Positions 40,151 to 55,500 of a DNA stretch of 64,000 bases are shown one piece after another. Source of the stretch: Halisarca cf. caerulea. Its lineage: Eukaryota > Porifera > Demospongiae > Chondrillida > Halisarcidae. The stretch's first letter is position 1. The number at the start of each line of letters is the position of its first letter. The translations under genes and the position numbers were made by a program. Location: contig CAUJGJ010000074.1 of assembly GCA_963170055.1 (NCBI GenBank), positions 15,001 through 79,000 on the forward strand, given 5' to 3'. The notes beneath the pieces were generated by a model, which saw only the letters and a program-made list of their open reading frames with translations, had not been told where the DNA came from and made no database searches.

Positions 40151-43100
40151 TGCTAGTCCCAAATAATGGTCTTATAGAACCACCTTATCCAACAGTACAA
40201 AAATACGCCCACAATACTTCAGAAACTTTATGCGTGTCTACTGGGAATATGCGTGGTGCTAGTGCCAAACATTGGTATTAGCACCAGCATATTTAACACT
40301 ACACAAATACGCCCACAGCACTTCAGAAACTTCATGTGTGTCCACTGGGAATGTGCGTGGTTTTAGTGCCAAATATTGGTCTTAGAACCACCATATCCAA
40401 CACTACACAAATACGCCCACAGCACTTCAGAAACTTAATGTTCTTCCACTGGGAATGTGCGTGGTGCTAATGCCAAATATTGGTCTTAACACCAGCATAT
40501 TTAACACTACACAGATATACCCGCAACACTTCAGAAACTTCTTGTGTTGGAATGGGCGTGGTGCTAGTCACAAATATTAGTCTTAGAACCACCTCATTAA
40601 ACAGTACAAAAATACGCCCACAGTACTTCAAAAACGTTATGCGTGTCTACTGGGAATATGCGTGGTGCTAGTGCCAAATATTGGTATTAGCACCAACATA
40701 TCCAACAGTACACAAATACGCCCACAACACTTCAGAAACGTCATGAGTGTTTACTGGGAATGTGCGTGGTGCTAGTGCCAAATATTGGTATTAGCACCAA
40801 CATATCCAACAGTACACAAATACGCCCACAGTACTTCAGAAACATCATGCGTGTTTACTGGGAATGTGCATGGTGCTAGTGCCAAATATTGGTATTAGCA
40901 CCAGCGTATCCAACACTACACAAATACGCCCACAGTACTTCAGAAACTTCATGTGTGTCCACTGGGAATGTGCGCGGTGCTAGTGCCAAATATTGGTCTT
41001 AGAACCACCATATCCAACACTACACAAATACGCCCACAGTACTTCAGAAACTTCATGTGTGTCCACTGGGAATGTGCGTGGTGCTAGTGCCAAATATTGG
41101 TCTTAACACTAGCATATTTAACACTACACAGATACGCCCATAGCACTTCAGAAACTTCATGCGTGTCCACTGAAAATGTGCGTGGTGCTAGTCCAAATAT
41201 TGGTCTTAGAACCACCATATCCAACACTACACAAACACGCCCACAGCTGTTCAGAAACTTCATGTGTGTCCACTGGGAATGTGCGTGGTGCTAATGCCAA
41301 ATATTGTTGTTAACACCAGCATATTTAACACTACACAGATATGCCTGCAACACTTCAGAAACTTCATATGTGGGGATGTGCGTGGTGCTAGTACCAAATA
41401 TTGGTCTTAGAACCACCTTATCCAACAGTACAAAAATACGCCCACAGTACTTCAGAAACTTTATGCGTGTCTACTGGGAATATGCGTGGTGCTAGTGCCA
41501 AATATTGATAATTAGCACCAGCGTATCCAACACTACACAAATACGCCCACAGCACTTATAAGAAACCTCATGTGTGTCCACTGGGAATGTGCGTGGTGCT
41601 AGTGCCAAATATTGGTATTAGCACCAGCATATTTAACACTACACAAATACGCCCACAGCAGTTCAGAAACTTCATGTGTGTCCACTGGGAGTGTGCGTGG
41701 TGCTAGTGCCTAATATTGGTCTTAGAACCGCCATATCCAACACTACACAAATACGCCCATAGCACTTCTGAAACTTAATGTGCTTCCACTGGGAATGTGC
41801 GTGGTGCTAATGCCAAATATTGGTCTTAACACCAGCATATTTAACACTACACAGATATACCCGCAACACTTCAGAAACTTCTTGTGTGGGAATGTGCGTG
41901 GTGCTAGTCACAAATATTAGTCTTAGAACCACCTTATTAAACAGTACAAAAATACGCCCACAGTACTTAAAAACGTTATGCGTGTGTACTGGGAATATGC
42001 GTGGTGCTAGTGCCAAATATTGGTATTAGCACCAACATATCCAACAGTACACAAATACGCCCACAGTACTTCAGAAACGTCATGAGTGTTTACTGGGAAT
42101 GTGCGTGGTGCTAGTGCCAAATATTGGTATTAGCACCAACATATCCAACACTACACAAATACGCCCACAGTACTTCAGAAACTTCATGCGTGTTTACTGG
42201 GAATGTGCATGGTGCTAGTGCCAAATATTGGTATTAGCACCAGCGTATCCAACAGTACAAAAATACGCCCACAGTACTTTAGAAACTTTATGCGTGTCTA
42301 CTGGGAATATGCGTGGTGCTAGTGCCAAATATTGATATTAGCACCAGCGTATCCAACACTACACAAATACGCCCACAGCACTTATAAGAAACCTCATGTG
42401 TGTCCACTGGGAATGTGCGTGGTGCTAGTGCCAAATATTGGTATTAGCACCAGCATATTTAACACTACACAAATACGCCCACAGCAGTTCAGAAACTTCA
42501 TGTGTGTCCACTTGGAGTGTGCGTGGTGCTAGTGCCAAATATTGGTCTTAGAACCACCCTATCCAACACTACACAAATATTCTCACAGCACTTCAGAAAC
42601 TTCATGTGTGTCCACTGGGAATGTGCGTGGTTTTAGTGCCAAATATTGGTCTTAGAACCACCATATCCAACACTACACAAATACGCCCACAGCACTTCAG
42701 AAACTTAATGTGCTTCCACTGGCAATGTGCGTGGTGCTAATGCCAAATATTGGTCTTAACACCAGCATATTGAACACTACACAGATATACCCGCAACACT
42801 TCAGAAACTTCTTGTGTGGGAATGTGCGTGGTGCTAGTATCAAATATTAGTCTTAGAACCACCTTATTAAACAGTACAAAAATACACCCACAGTACTTCA
42901 AAAACGTTATGCGTGTCTACTGGGAATATGCGTGGTGCTAGTGCCAAATATTGGTATTAGCACCAACATATCCAACAGTACACAAATACGCCCACAGTAC
43001 TTCAGAAACGTCATGAGTGTTTACTAGGAATGTGCGTGGTGCTAGTGCCAAATATTGGTATTAGCACCAGCGTATCCAACACTACACAAATACGCCCACA

Positions 43101-46100
43101 GCACTTCAGAAACTTCATGTGTGTCCACTGGGAATGTGCGTGGTGCTAGTGCCAAATATTGGTAGTAGCACCAACATATCCAACAGTACACAAATTCGCC
43201 CACAGTACTTCAGAAACTTCATGCGTGTTTACTGGCAATGTGCATGGTGCTAGTGCCAAATATTGGTATTAGCACCAGCGTATCCAACACTACACAAATA
43301 CGCCCACAGCACTTCAGAAACTTCATGTGTGTCCACTGGGAATGTGCGCGGTGCTAGTGCCAAATATTGGTCTTAGAACCACCATATCCAACACTACACA
43401 AATACGCCCACAGTACTTCAGAAACTTCATGTGTGTCCACTGGGAATGTGCGTGGTGCTAGTGCCAAATATTGGTCTTAACACTAGCATATTTAACACTA
43501 CACAGATACACCCACAACACTTCAGAAACTTCATGTGTGTCCAGAAGGAATGTGCATGGTGCTAGTGCCAAATATTGGTATTAGCACCAGCATATCCAAC
43601 ACTACACAAGTACGCCCACAGTACTTCAGAAACTTCATGTGTGTCAACTGGGAATGTGCGTGGTGCTAGTGCCAAATATTGGTATTAGCACCAACATATC
43701 CAACACTACACAGATACGCCCACAACACTTAAGAAACTTCATGTGTGTCCACAAGGAATGTGCGTGGTGCTAGTGCCAAATATTGGTATTAGCACCAGCA
43801 TATCCAACGCTACACAAATACGCCCACAGTACTTCAGAAACTTCATGTGTGTCCACTGGGAATGTGCGCGGTGGTAGTGCCAAATATTGGTCTTAGAACC
43901 ACCATATCCAACACTACACAAATACGCCCACAGTACTTCAGAAACCTCATGTGTGTCCACTGGGAATGTGCGCGGTGCTAGTGCCAAATATTGGTCTTAG
44001 AACCACCATATCCAACACTACACAAATACGCCAACAGCACTTCAGAAACTTCATGTTTGTCCACTGGGAATGTGCGTGGTGCTAGTGCCAAATATTGGTC
44101 TTAACACTAGCATATTTTACACTACACAGATACACCCACAACACTTCAGAAACTTCATGTGTATCCACTGACAATGTGCGTGGTGCTAGTACCAAATATT
44201 GGTGTTTGAACCACCATATCCAACACTACACAAATATGCCCACAGCACTTAAGAAACTTCATGTGTATCCACTGACAATGTGCGTGGTGCTAGTACCAAA
44301 TATTGGTGTTTGAACCACCATATCCAACACTACACAAATATGCCCACAGCATTTAAGAAACTTCATGTGTGTCCACTGTGAATGTTTGTGGTGCTAGTGC
44401 CAAATATTATCATTAGCACCAGCATATCCAACACTACACAAATACGCCCACAGCATTTCAGAAACTTCGTGTGTCCACTGGGAATGTGCGTGGTGCTAGT
44501 GCCAAATATTGGTCTTAGAACCACCATATCCAACGCTACACAAATACGCCCACAGCACTTCAGAAACTTCATGTGTGTCCACTGGGAATGTGCGTGGTGC
44601 TATTGCGAAATATTGGTCTTAACACTAGCATATTTAACACTACACAGATACGCCCACAACACTTCAGAAACTTCATGTGTGTCCACTGGGAATGTGCATG
44701 GTGCTAGTGCCAAATATTGGTATGAGCACCAGCGTATCCAACACTACACAAATACGCCCACAGCACTTCAGAAACTTCATGTGTGTCCACTGGGAATGTG
44801 CGCGGTGCTAGTGCCAAATATTGGTCTTAGAACCACCATATCCAACACTACACAAATACGCCCACAGTACTTCAGAAACTTCATGTGTGTCCACTGGGAA
44901 TGTGCGTGGTGCTAGTGCCAAATATTGGTCTTAACACTAGCATATTTAACACTACACAGATACACCCACAACACTTTAGAAACTTCATGTGTGTCCACAA
45001 GGAATGTGCGTGGTGCTAGTGCCAAATATTGGTATTAGCACCAGCATATCCAACACTACACAAGTACGCCCACAGTACTTCAGAAACTTCATGTGTGTCC
45101 ACTGTAAATGTTTGTGGTGCTAGTGCCAAATATTATTTTTAGCACCAACATATCCAACACTACACAGATACGCCCACAGCATTTCAGAAACTTCATGTGT
45201 GTCCACTGGGAATGTGCGTGGTGCTAGTGCCAAATATTGGTCTTAGAACCACCATATCCAACACTACACAAATACGCCCACAGTACTTCAGAAACTTCAT
45301 GTGTGTCCACTGGGAATGTGCGTGGTGCTAGTGCCAAATATTGGTCTTAACACTAGCATATTTAACACTACACAGATACACCCACAACACTTCAGAAACT
45401 TCATGTGTGTCCACAAGGAATGTGCGTGGTGCTAGTGCCAAATATTGGTATTAGCACCAGCATATCCAACACTACACAAGTACGCCCACAGTACTTCAGA
45501 ATCTTCATGTGTGTCGACTGGGAATGTGCGTGGTATTAGTGCCAAATATTGGTATTAGCACCAGCGTATCCAACACTACACAAATACGCCCACAGCACTT
45601 CAGAAACATAATGTGTGTCCACGGGAATGTGCGCGGTGCTAGTGCCAAATATTGGTCTTAGAACCACCATATCCAACACTACACAAATACGCCCACAGCA
45701 CTTCAGAAACTTCATGTGTGTCCACTGGGAATGTGCGCGGTGCTAGTGCCAAATATTGGTCTTAGAACCACTATATCCAACACTACACTAATACGCCCAC
45801 AGCACTTCAGAAACTTCATGTGTATCCTCTGACAATGTGCGTGGGGCTAGTACCAAATATTGGTGTTTGAACCACCATATCCAACACTGCACAAATATGC
45901 CCACAGCACTTAAGAAACTTCATGTGTATCCACTGACAATGTGCGTGGTGCTAGTACCAAATATTGGTGTTTGAACCACCATATCCAACACTAAACAAAT
46001 ATGCCCACAGCACTTAAGAAACTTCATGTGTGTCCACTGTGAATGTTTGTGGTGCTAGTGCCAAATATTATTATTAGCACCAGCATATCCAACACTACAC

Positions 46101-49100
46101 AAATACGCCCACAGCACTTCAGAAACTTTATGTGTGTCCACTGGGAATGTGCGTGGTGCTAGTGCCAAATATTGGTCTTAACACTAGCATATTTAACACT
46201 ACACAGATACACCCACAACACTTCAGAAACTTCATGTGTGTCCACAAGGAATGTGCGTGGTGCTAGTGCCAAATATTGGTATTAGCACCAGCATATCACA
46301 CACTACACAAGTACGCCCACAGCACTTCAGAAACCTCATGTGTGTCGACTGGGAATGTGCGTGGTATTAGTGCCAAATATTGGTCTTAGCACCAGCATAT
46401 TCAACACTACACAGATACGCCCACAGCACTTCAGAAACTTCATGTGTGTCCACTGGGAATGTGCGTGGTGCTAGTGCCAAATATTTGTATTAGCACAAGC
46501 ATATCGAATGCTACACAAATACGCCCACAGCACTTCAGAAACTTCATGCGTGTCCACTGGGAATGTGCATGGTGCTAGTACCAAAGATTGGTCTTAGAAC
46601 CACTATATCCAACAATACACTAATACGCCCACAGCACTTCAGAAACTTCATGTGTATCCTCTGACAATGTGCGTGGTGCTAGTACCAAATATTGCTGTTT
46701 GAACCACCATATCCAACACTACACAAATATGCCCACAGCACTTAAGAAACTTCATGTGTATCCACTGACAATGTGCGTGGTGCTAGTACCAAATATTGGT
46801 GTTTGAACCACCATATCCAACACTACACAAATACGCCCACAGCACTTCAGAAACTTCATGTGTGTCCACTGGGAATGTGCGTGGTGCTAGTGCCAAATAT
46901 TGGTCTTAACACTAGCATATTTAACACTACACAGATACACCCACAACACTTCAGAAACTTCATGTGTGTCCACAAGGAATGTGCGTGGTGCTAGTGCCAA
47001 ATGTTGGTATTAGCACCAGCATATCCAACACTACACAAGTACGCCCACAGCACTTCAGAAACCTCATGTGTGTCCACTGGGAATGTGCGTGGTATTAGTG
47101 CCAAATATTGGTATTAGCACCAGCATATTCAACACTACACAGATACGCCCACAGCACTTCAGAAACTTCATGTGTGTCCACTGGGAATGTGCGTGGTGCT
47201 AGTACCAAAGATTGGACTTAGAACAACTATATCCAACACTACACTAATACGCCCACAGCACTTCAGAAACTTCATGTGTATCCTCTGATAATGTGCGTGG
47301 TGCTAGTACCAAATATTGGTGTTTGAACCACCATATCCAACACTACACAAATATGCCCACAGCACTTAAGAAACTTCATGTGTGTCCACTGACAATGTGC
47401 GTGGTGCTAGTACCAAATATTGGTGTTTGAACCACCATATCCAACACTACACAAATATACCAACAGCACTTAAGAAACTTCATGTGTATCCACTGACAAT
47501 GTGCGTGGTGCTAGTACCAAATATTGGTGTTTGAACCACCATATCCAACACTACACAAATATGCCCACAGCACTTAAGAAACTTCATGTGTGTCCACTGT
47601 GAATGTTTATGGTGCTAGTGCCAAATATTATTATTAGCACCAGCATATCCAACACTACACAAATACGCCCACAGTACTTCAGAAACTTCATGTGTGTCCA
47701 CTGGGAATGTGCGCGGTGCTAGTGCCAAATATTGGTCTTAGAACCACCATATCCAACACTACACAAATACGCCCACAGCACTTCAGAAACTTCATGTGTG
47801 TCCACTGGGAATGTGCGTGGTGCTAGTGCCAAATATTGGTATTAGCACCAGCATATCCAACACTACACAAGTACGCCCACAGTACTTTAGAATCTTCATG
47901 TGTGTCGACTGGGAATGTGCGTGGTATTAGTGCCAAATATTGGTATTAGCACCAGCGTATCCAACACTACACAAATACGCCCACAGCACTTCAGAAACTT
48001 CATGTGTGTCCACTGGGAATGTGCGCGGTGCTAGTGCCAAATATTGGTCTTAGAACCACCATATCCAACACTACACAAATACGCCCACAGTACTTCAGAA
48101 ACTTCATGTGTGTCCACTGGGAATGTGCGTGGTGCTAGTGACAAATATTGGTCTTAACACTAGCATATTTAACACTACACAGATACACCCACAACACTTC
48201 AGAAACTTCATGTGTGTCCACAAGGAATGTGCTTGGTGCTAGTGCCAAATATTGGTATTAGCACCAGCATATCCAACACTACACAAGTACGCCCACAGCA
48301 CTTCAGAAACCTCATGTGTGTCCACTGGGAATGTGCGTGGTGCTAGTGCCAAATATTGGTCTTAGAACCACCATATCCAACACTACACAAATACGCCCAC
48401 AGCACTTCAGAAACTTCATGTGTGTCCACAAGGAATGTGCGTGGTGCTAGTGCCAAATATTGGTATTAGCACCAGCATATCCAACACTACACAAGTACGC
48501 CCACAGTACTTTAGAATCTTCATGTGTGTCGAATGGGAATGTTCGTGGTATTAGTACCAAATATTGGTCTTAGAACCACCATATCCAACACTACACAAAT
48601 ACGCCCACAGCACTTCACAAACTTCATGTGTGTCCACTGGGAATGTGCGTGGTGCTAGTGCCAAATATTGGTCTTAACACTAGCATATTTAACACTACAC
48701 AGATACACCCACAACACTTCAGAAACTTCATGTGTGTCCACAAGGAATGTGCGTGGTGCTAGTGCCAAATATTGGTATTAGCACCAGCATATCCAACACT
48801 ACACAAGTACGCCCACAGCACTTCAGAAACCTCATGTGTGTCCACTGGGAATGTGCGTGGTATTAGTGCCAAATATTGGTATTAGCACCAGCATATTCAA
48901 CACTACACAGATACGCCCACAGCACTTCAGAAACTTCATGTGTGTCCACTGGGAATGTGCGTGGTGCTAGTGCCAAATATTTGTATTAGCACAAGCATAT
49001 CGAATGCTACACAAATACGCCCACAGCACTTCAGAAACTTCATGCGTGTCCACTGGGAATGTGCATGGTGCTAGTACCAAAGATTGGTCTTAGAACCACT

Positions 49101-52100
49101 ATATCCAACACTACACTAATACGCCCACAGCACTTCAGAAACTTCATGTGTATCCTCTGACAATGTGCGTGGTGCTAGTACCAAATATTGGTGTTTGAAC
49201 CACCATATCCAACACTACACAAATATGCCCACAGCACTTAAGAAACTTCATGTGTATCCACTGACAATGTGCGTGGTGCTAGTACCAAATATTGGTGTTT
49301 GAACCACCATATCCAACACTACACAAATATGCCCACAGCACTTAAGAAACTTCATGTGTGTCCACTGTGAATGTTTGTGGTGCTAGTGCCAAATATTATT
49401 ATTAGCACCAGCATATCCAACACTACACAAATACGCCCACAGCACTTCAGAAACTTCATGTGTGTCCACTGGGAATGTGCGCGGTGCTAATGCCAAATAT
49501 TGGTCTTACAACCACCATATCCAACACTACACAAATACACCCACAGCACTTCAGAAACTTCATGTGTGTCCACTGGGAATGTGCGCGGTGCTAGTGCCAA
49601 ATATTGGTCTTAGAACCACCATATCCAACACTACACAAATACGCCCACAGCACTTCAGAAACTTCATGTGTGTCCACTGGGAATGTGCGTGGTGCTAGTG
49701 CCAAATATTGGTCTTAACACTAGCATATTTAACACTACACAGATACACCCACAACACTTCAGAAACTTCATGTGTGTCCACCAGGAATGTGCGTGGTGCT
49801 AGTGCCAAATATTGGTATTAGCACCAGCATATTCAACACTACACAAGTACGCCCACAGCACTTCAGAAACCTCATGTGTGTCCACTGGGAATGTGCGTGG
49901 TATTAGTGCCAAATATTGGTATTAGCACCAGCATATTCAACACTACACAGATACGCCCACAGCACTTCAGAAACTTCATGTGTATCCTCTGACAATGTGC
50001 GTTGTGCTAGTACCAAATATTGGTGTTTGAACCACCATATCCAACACTACACAAATATGCCCACAGCACTTAAGAAACTTCATGTGTATCCACTGACAAT
50101 GTGCGTGGTGCTAGTACCAAATATTGGTGTTTGAACTACCATATCCAACACTACACAAATATGCCCACAGCACTTAAGAAACTTCATGTGTGTCCACTGA
50201 CAATGTGGGTTGTGCTAGTACCAAATATTGGTGTTTGAACCACCATATCCAACACTACACAAATATGCCCACAGCATTTAAGAAACTTCATGTGTGTCCA
50301 CTGTGAATGTTTGTGGTGCTAGTGCCAAATATTATCATTAGCACCAGCATATCCAACACTACACAAATACGCCCACAGCATTTCAGAAACTTCATGTGTG
50401 TCCACTGGGAATGTGCGTGGTGCTAGTGCCAAATATTGGTCTTAGAACCACCATACCCAACGCTACACAAATACGCCCACAGCACTTCAGAAACTTCATG
50501 TGTGTCCACTGGGAATGTGCGTGGTGCTATTGCGAAATATTGGTCTTAACACTAGCATATTTAACACTACACAGATACGCCCACAACACTTCAGAAACTT
50601 CATGTGTGTCCACTAGGAATGTGCATGGTGCTAGTGCCAAATATTGGTATGAGCACCAGCGTATCCAACACTACACAAATACGCCCACAGCACTTCAGAA
50701 ACTTCATGTGTGTCCACTGGGAATGTGCGCGGTGCTAGTGCCAAATATTGGTCTTAGAACCACCATATCCAACACTACACAAATACGCCCACAGTACTTC
50801 AGAAACTTCATGTGTGTCCACTGGGAATGTGCGTGGTGCTAGTGCCAAATATTGGTCTTAACACTAGCATATTTAACACTACACAGATACACCCACAACA
50901 CTTTAGAAACTTCATGTGTGTCCACAAGGAATGTGCGTGGTGCTAGTGCCAAATATTGGTATTAGCACCAGCATATCCAACACTACACAAGTACGCCCAC
51001 AGTACTTCAGAAACTTCATGTGTGTCCACTGTAAATGTTTGTGGTGCTAGTGCCAAATATTATTATTAGCACCAACATATCCAACACTACACAGATACAC
51101 CCACAGCATTTCAGAAACTTCATGTGTGTCCACTGGGAATGTGCGTGGTGCTAGTGCCAAATATTGGTCTTAGAACCACCATATCCAACACTACACAAAT
51201 ACGCCCACAGTACTTCAGAAACTTCATGTGTGTCCACTGGGAATGTGCGTGGTGCTAGTGCCAAATATTGGTCTTAACACTAGCATATTTAACACTACAC
51301 CGATACACCCACAACACTTCAGAAACTTCCTGTGTGTCCACAAGGAATGTGCGTGGTGCTAGTGCCAAATATTGGTATTAGCACCAGCATATCCAACACT
51401 ACACAAGTACGCCCACAGTACTTTAGAATCTTCATGTGTGTCGACTGGGAATGTGCGTGGTATTAGTGCCAAATATTGGTATTAGCACCAGCGTATCCAA
51501 CACTACACAAATACGCCCACAGCACTTCAGAAACTTCATGTGTGTCCACTGGGAATGTGCGCGGTGCTAGTGCCAAATATTGGTCTTAGAACCACCATAT
51601 CCAACACTACACAAATACGCCCACAGTACTTCAGAAACTTCATGTGTGTCCACTGGGAATGTGCGTGGTGCTAGTGCCAAATATTGGTCTTAATACTAGC
51701 ATATTTATCACTACACAGATACACCCACAACACTTCAGAAACTTCATGTGTGTCCACATGGAATGTGCGTGGTGCTAGTGCCAAATATTGGTATTAGCAC
51801 CAGCATATCCAACACTACACAAGTACGCCCACAGCACTTCAGAAACCTCATGTGTGTCCACTGGGAATGTGCGTGGTATTAGTGCCAAATATTGGTATTA
51901 GCACCAGCATATTCAACACTACACAGATACGCCCACAGCACTTCAGAAACTTCATGTGTGTCCACTGGGAATGTGCGTGGTGCTAGTGCCAAATATTTGT
52001 ATTAGCACAAGCATATCGAATGCTACACAAATACGCCAACAGCACTTCAGAAACTTCATGCGTGTCCACTGGGAATGTGCATGGTGCTAGTACCAAAGAT

Positions 52101-52589
52101 TGGTCTTAGAACCACTATATCCAACACTACACTAATACGCCCACAGCACTTCAGAAACTTCATGTGTATCCTCTGACAATGTGCGTGGTGCTATTACCAA
52201 ATATTGGTGTTTGATACACCATATACAACACTACACAAATATGCCCACAGCACTTAAAAAACTTCATGTGTATCCACTGACAATGTGCGTGGTGCTAGTA
52301 CCAAATATTGGTGTTTGAACCACCATATCCAACACTACACAAATACGCCCACAGTACTTCAGAAACTTCATGTGTGTCCACTGGGAATGTGCGCGGTGCT
52401 AGTGCCAAATATTGGTCTTAGAACCACCATATACAACACTACACAAATACGCCCACAGCACTTCAGAAACTTCATGTGTGTCCACTGGGAATGTGCGTGG
52501 TGCTAGTGCCAAATATTGGTCTTAACACTAGCATATTTAACACTACACAGATACACCCATAACAATTCAGAAACTTCATGTGTGTCCAC

Positions 52590-55500
52590 AAGGAATGTGC
52601 GTGGTGCTAGTGCCAAATATTGGTATTAGCACCAGCATATCCAACACTACAAAAGTACGCCCACAGCACTTCAGAAACCTCATGTGTGTCCACTGGGAAT
52701 GTGCGTGGTATTAGTGCCAAATATTGGTATTAGCACCAGCATATTCAACACTACACAGATACGCCCACAGCACTTCAGAAACTTCATGTGTATCCTCTGA
52801 CAATGTGCGTAGTGCTAGTACCAAATATTGCTGTTTGAACCACCATATCCAACACTACACAAATATGCCCACAGCACTTAAGAAACTTCATGTGTATCCA
52901 CTGACAATGTGCGTGGTGCTAGTACCAAATATTGGTGTTTGAACCACCATATCCAACACTACACAAATATGCCCACAGCATTTAAGAAACTTCATGTGTG
53001 TCCACTGTGAATGTTTGTGGTGCTAGTGCCAAATATTATCATTAGCACCAGCATATCCAACACTACACAAATACGCCCACAGCATTTCAGAAACTTCATG
53101 TGTGTCCACTGGGAATGTGCGTGGTGCTAGTGCCAAATATTGGTCTTAGAACCACCATATCCAACGCTACACAAATACGCCCACAGCACTTCAGAAACTT
53201 CATGTGTGTCCACTGGCAATGTGCGTGGTGCTATTGCGAAATATTGGTCTTAACACTAGCATATTTAACACTACACAGATACGCCCACAACACTTCAGAA
53301 ACTTCATGTGTGTCCACTGGGAATGTGCATGGTGCTAGTGCCAAATATTGGTATGAGCACCAGCGTATCCAACACTACACAAATACGCCCACAGCACTTC
53401 AGAAACTTCATGTGTGTCCACTGGGAATGTGCGCGGTGCTAGTGCCAAATATTGGTCTTAGAACCACCATATCCAACACTACACAAATACGCCCACAGTA
53501 CTTCAGAAACTTCATGTGTGTCCACTGGGAATGTGCGTGGTGCTAGTGCCAAATATTGGTCTTAACACTAGCATATTTAACACTACACAGATACACCCAC
53601 AACACTTTAGAAACTTCATGTGTGTCCACAAGGAATGTGCGTGGTGCTAGTGCCAAATATTGGTATTAGCACCAGCATATCCAACACTACACAAGTACGC
53701 CCACAGTACTTCAGAAACTTCATGTGTGTCCACTGTAAATGTTTGTGGTGCTAGTGCCAAATATTATTATTAGCACCAACATATCCAACACTACACAGAT
53801 ACGCCCACAGCATTTCAGAAACTTCATGTGTGTCCACTGGGAATGTGCGTGGTGCTAGTGCAAAATATTGGTCTTAGAACCACCATATCCAACACTACAC
53901 AAATACGCCCACAGTACTTCAGAAACTTCATGTGTGTCCACTGGGAATGTGCGTGGTGCTAGTGCCAAATATTGGTCTTAACACTAGCATATTTAACACT
54001 ACACAAATACACCCACAACACTTCAGAAACTTCATGTGTGTCCACAAGAAATGTGCGTGGTGCTAGTGCCAAATATTGGTATTAGCACCAGCATATCCAA
54101 CACTACACAAGTACGCCCACAGTACTTTAGAATCTTCATGTGTGTCGACTGGGAATGTGCGTGGTATTAGTGCCAAATATTGGTATTAGCACCAGCGTAT
54201 CCAACACTACACAAATACGCCCACAGCACTTCAGAAACTTCATGTGTGTCCACTGGGAATGTGCGCGGTGCTAGTGCCAAATATTGGTCTTAGAACCACC
54301 ATATCCAACACTACACAAATACGCCCACAGTACTTCAGAAACTTCATGTGTGTCCACTGGGAATGTGCGTGGTGCTAGTGCCAAATATTGGTCTTAACAC
54401 TAGCATATTTAACACTACACAGATACACCCACAACACTTCAGAAACTTCATGTGTGTCCACAAGGAATGTGCGTGGTGCTAGTGCCAAATATTGGTATTA
54501 GCACCAGCATATCCAACACTACAAAAGTACGCCCACAGCACTTCAGAAACCTCATGTGTGTCCACTGGGAATGTGCGTGGTATTAGTGCCAAATATTGGT
54601 ATTAGCACCAGCATATTCAACACTACACAGATACGCCCACAGCACTTCAGAAACTTCATGTGTATCCTCTGACAATGTGCGTAGTGCTAGTACCAAATAT
54701 TGCTGTTTGAACCACCATATCCAACACTACACAAATATGCCCACAGCACTTAAGAAACTTCATGTGTATCCACTGACAATGTGCGTGGTGCTAGTACCAA
54801 ATATTGGTGTTTGAACCACCATATCCAACACTACACAAATATGCCCACAGCACTTAAGAAACTTCATGTGTGTCCACTGTGAATGTTTGTGGTGCTAGTG
54901 CCAAATATTATCATTAGCACCAGCATATCCAACACTACACAAATACGCCCACAGCATTTCAGAAACTTCATGTGTGTCCACTGGGAATGTGCGTGGTGCT
55001 AGTGCCAAATATTGGTTTTAGAACCACCATATCCAACGCTACACAAATACGCCCACAGCACTTCAGAAACTTCATGTGTGTCCACTGGGAATGTGCGTGG
55101 TGCTATTGCGAAATATTGGTCTTATCACTAGCATATTTAACACTACACAGATACGCCCACAACACTTCAGAAACTTCATGTGTGTCCACTGGGAATGTGC
55201 ATGGTGCTAGTGCCAAATATTGGTATGAGCACCAGCGTATCCAACACTACACAAATACGCCCACAGCACTTCAGAAACTTCATGTGTGTCCACTGGGAAT
55301 GTGCGCGGTGCTAGTGCCAAATATTGGTCTTAGAACCACCATATCCAACACTACACAAATACGCCCACAGTACTTCAGAAACTTCATGTGTGTCCACTGG
55401 GAATGTGCGTGGTGCTAGTGCCAAATATTGGTCTTAACACTAGCATATTTAACACTACACAGATACACCCAAAACACTTTAGAAACTTCATGTGTGTCCA

